Positions 61,503 through 64,000 of a stretch of DNA of 64,000 bases are shown here, one piece after another. The DNA comes from Salvelinus alpinus (lineage: Eukaryota > Chordata > Actinopteri > Salmoniformes > Salmonidae). The position numbers and the translations under genes were made by a program. Location: positions 13,169,918-13,233,917 of the forward strand of contig NC_092091.1 of the NCBI RefSeq assembly GCF_045679555.1. The letters run 5' to 3'. Position 1 is the stretch's first letter; every line of letters begins with the position of its first letter. A model generated the notes under the pieces. That model had not been told where the DNA came from. It did no database searches and saw only the letters and a list, made by a program, of their open reading frames with translations.

Positions 61503-62500
61503 AACAGAGAGGTAGAAGCAGCAGGATGACTATAGGGTTACCACCACACAGTCCTGTAATAATTAATGTACTGTGTGTCTGTACTGCAACCACCAGAGAG
61601 GTAGAGACAGCAGGATGACTACATAGTTACCACCACACAGTCCTGTATATATTAATGTACTGTGTGTCTGTACTGCAACCACCAGAGAGGTAGAGACAGC
61701 AGGATGACTACAGGGTTACCACCACACAGTCCTGTAATAATTAATGTACTGTGTGTCTGTACTACAACCACCCAGAGAGGTAGAGGCAGCAGGATGACTA
61801 TAGGGTTACCACCACACAGTCCTGTAATAATTAATGTAATAATTAATGTACTGTGTGTCTGTACTACAACCACCAGAGATGTAGAGGCAGCAGGATGACT
61901 ATTGTCATGGAAATTGTAACCAAAAGGAAGAGAGACTGTAGATTCTTCAAACAGAAACTTTATTATCAGATTTGCACATCTGGATCAGTTGACAATCACT
62001 CAATAGTGCAGAGTCAAAAGTCCAACAAACAGGATTGGGTCTCAGCTTTTATATAAAAGTACAACCTCTTTGTCTATGTGGCAGTAAGCAGCTTTGTGAA
62101 TAAGTGATAACCTCCAGTTTCGTTACTCCATTCTGATGATATTTAGGTGCTACTGCTCAGCTAGTTTCTCTTCTCTTGCATGTCTCCACACGGCTGTGCA
62201 CTTTGCAGATACCAAAAAAACAGGATGTGTCACTTACTGTGGTCACACCAAAACGGCTCTTGGCTGCATTAAGTTACAACAAAGACAGTTTGTATCAGTA
62301 GAAAAATACTAGCTCATAACTATAGGTAATTCTCTGAGTAGAAAACAGCATAGCATGTCTAATTTGTAATTTTCACAACACTACAGGGTTACCACCACAC
62401 AGTCCTGTATATATTAATGTACTGTGTGTCTGTACTACAACCCCCCAGAGAGGTAGAGACAGCAAGATGACTACAGGGTTACCACCACACAGTCCTTTAG
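61503..62500 (+). repeat. 89-bp minisatellite, split by a solo LTR
   Basis: The unit starts GAGGTAGAGACAGCAGGATG and includes GGGTTACCACCACACAGTCC and TAATTAATGTACTGTGTGTC. Unit starts are at 61509, 61598 and 61687, a period of 89 bp. Four to five copies lie left of the LTR (to 61902) and about one and a half resume at 62381. Confidence 0.92.
61903..62380 (-). mobile_element. Solo LTR, 478 bp, antisense
   Basis: Starts TGTCATGGAAATTGTAACC and ends TTTTCACAACA, inside an 89-bp unit which resumes at once with CTACAGGG (CTAT/CTAC flanks fit a short target duplication). On the minus strand it has a TATA-like CTTTTATATAAAAGC (about 62047) and AATAAAGTTTCTG (about 61955), giving its orientation. 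No internal genes. Confidence 0.75.
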
Positions 62501-62559
62501 ATGTTGATTTACAGGTTCTGGTGTGATGAGGGCCGATAGGGGCAGGGCCGAGAGACCCA

Positions 62560-62765
62560 CACTGTTACTGATCCTAGACAGAGGGGACGTACAGGTAGCG
62601 GGTTAGTGTGTGTTACTGATCCTAGACAGAGGGGACCTACAGGTAGCGGGTTAGTGTGTGTTACTGATCCTAGACAGAGGGGACCTACAGGTAGTGGGTT
62701 AGTGTGTGTTACTGTTCCTAGACAGAGGGGACCTACAGGTACTGGGTTAGTGTGTGTGTTTGTGG
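62560..62765 (+). repeat. 48-bp minisatellite, about 4 copies
   Basis: The unit GTGTTACTGATCCTAGACAG, AGGGGACCTACAGGTAGCGG, then GTTAGTGT recurs every 48 bp (TTACTG at 62613, 62661, 62709). Confidence 0.92.
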
Positions 62766-62811
62766 TGCAGTGTGAGTTGACTACAGGAATAATCCTAGGT
62801 ATCTGTAGCCT

Positions 62812-64000
62812 GGGGCCTGTTGCACAAAACTAGGATAAGGGATTAAGCCAGGATATCTTGGTGATCCTGGCTCAATTGATCCGTAATCCGGTTGCACTAA
62901 AGATGGATAGGGGGCAGGAGGATATGTTATGGTATAAATTACCATGGAGATTTATTCTGTGGAGCTAGCCTGCTCCAGACCAGGCTAAATTCCAGGATCT
63001 ATTTAATCTCATCCCTAATGTCAGTCAGCAGTCACCACAAATGGAAACCAATAGTTATTTCACTGCTCACTATACATTGTTATCACATATAACTAGACCC
63101 ACTGTTATTATTTAAACGTTTGTGATCATTAATTTCAATGATTTGGGATAAAAAATGATTTTTAGATGATGTTGCTATCATTAGATAATTTACAGTTTCC
63201 CATAGACTATAAGGCTATATATAAAATGATAGAATATTAGGGCCACAGAGGGGAAAAAAGTCATAATATTGTAACCAGTTGTTTTAAAGGAGGACAGTTG
63301 TTAAAATGACAGATGTGGGGCATTTCGTGAAATTGTACTTCAGTATGGTTTCATAAACAAAGACATGCTGATGTGCCAGAATATTAAGTATCACATTGTC
63401 ATAAGTATCAAAACTGTAAAAACAATATGTAGCTTTTCTGCAGAAAGAACCAGCCTCATAAATTTATGACTTTATCCTTTTTCTTCAGTGTGGCCCTAGT
63501 ACTCTGTCATATAAACAAATACACATTCCATATGAATATAAAAACACAATGTGTAACATTATGTTCCTTTATTGAATAAGGACAAAACAAAGCAGGTAAA
63601 CCATCAGCTCCTTTCGAAACTGAAGTCACAGTGACTCTACAAGATGGAAAGCACAGAATCCAAGCATATTATACAAAATGATACATACACATTCAAAGGT
63701 CTGTATATAACACACCCTGCATGTCTGCACACTAAAATAAATGCAGGACAAATCCATACACATCAACTGAACAGACAAATGAATGGATGCAGTAGCCTCC
63801 CTGCAGCCTTGTATTACACACAGTATACCGCACAAACATCATAAGAGGCCAAATTCGTCAAAAAACGAACCCAAAAAAACCCAAATTCCTCTGCCACCGC
63901 AGGACATATTTAACCAAAATTGAAAGCACACATACTAACTAAAATAATTCAACACATATTGGTCCCTCAGCAGCCGACCACTGTCGTCATCAGGGAAGAT
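62812..64000. mobile_element. PIF/Harbinger-like element, left part, running off the window
   Basis: Starts GGGCCTGTTGCACAAAACTA and GGATAAGGGATTAAGCCAGG, a usual terminal region of fish Harbinger-type elements. At the right edge GCAGCCGACCACTGTCGTCA and TCAGGGAAGAT match the antisense coding side of such elements. The middle (63100-63950) is AT-rich and has no long open frame. The right end is outside the window. Confidence 0.5.

Overview
The window is vertebrate genomic DNA from a ray-finned fish and almost certainly a salmonid. It carries several Tc1/mariner families with salmonid-type terminal repeats, tRNA- and 5S-derived SINEs, LINE 3' ends finishing in AATTTGATTTGA, Harbinger, hAT and piggyBac-like short elements, and two multi-exon TRIM genes of the RING/B-box/coiled-coil/PRY-SPRY type that is greatly expanded in teleosts. 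Family names come from recognising sequence, not from any search. The exact species cannot be fixed.

Layout. 1-6.4 kb: an antisense L2-like LINE, a Tc1 remnant, a hAT-like repeat, a decayed patatin-like phospholipase (PNPLA) gene relic of three exons, and a second LINE on the plus strand. 6.4-12.2 kb: a nest of elements. A Tc1 copy is split by an antisense LINE, which is itself split by a second Tc1, a solo LTR and a 1.7-kb LTR-like insert holding a perfect 159-bp inverted repeat. 13.2-14.0 kb: a third Tc1 remnant. 14.2-17.4 kb: TRIM gene A (six exons), with a 5S-derived SINE inside exon 4. 17.4-22.7 kb: a run of unrelated minisatellites (62, 35, about 45, 45, 18 and 57 bp units) with one solo LTR. 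22.9-28.4 kb: one SLC15-like exon on the minus strand, LINE fragments, a 42-bp minisatellite, and the 3' part of an IS630-like DDE transposase.

28.5-42.7 kb: 617 tandem copies of a 23-bp unit, in exact phase from end to end (14.2 kb). The flanks show that the unit grew out of the last bases of a LINE 3' tail; intact tails of that LINE family lie at 25.15 and 60.2 kb. The very long minus-strand open frames across this block are a by-product of a 23-bp unit with no stop in any of three frames. The array sits between the two halves of the decayed DDE transposase.

43-48.2 kb: Tc1, hAT-like and TTAA-type short elements. 48.3-56.2 kb: TRIM gene B, a same-strand paralogue of gene A with an intact six-exon structure coding for 551 residues; its intron 2 is swollen by LINE, Tc1 and minisatellite insertions. 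56.4-64 kb: two tRNA-derived SINEs, an LTR, a LINE split at TTAA by a piggyBac-like element, an 89-bp minisatellite split by a solo LTR, a 48-bp minisatellite, and the start of a PIF/Harbinger-like element that runs off the window.

The only likely working host gene is TRIM B. TRIM A is a close paralogue that is probably damaged or re-spliced. Aligning the two TRIM copies by eye dates several repeat events relative to their duplication. The most unusual feature is the birth of a long, perfectly phased satellite from a LINE 3' end, each unit carrying AATAAA followed by a GT-rich stretch.
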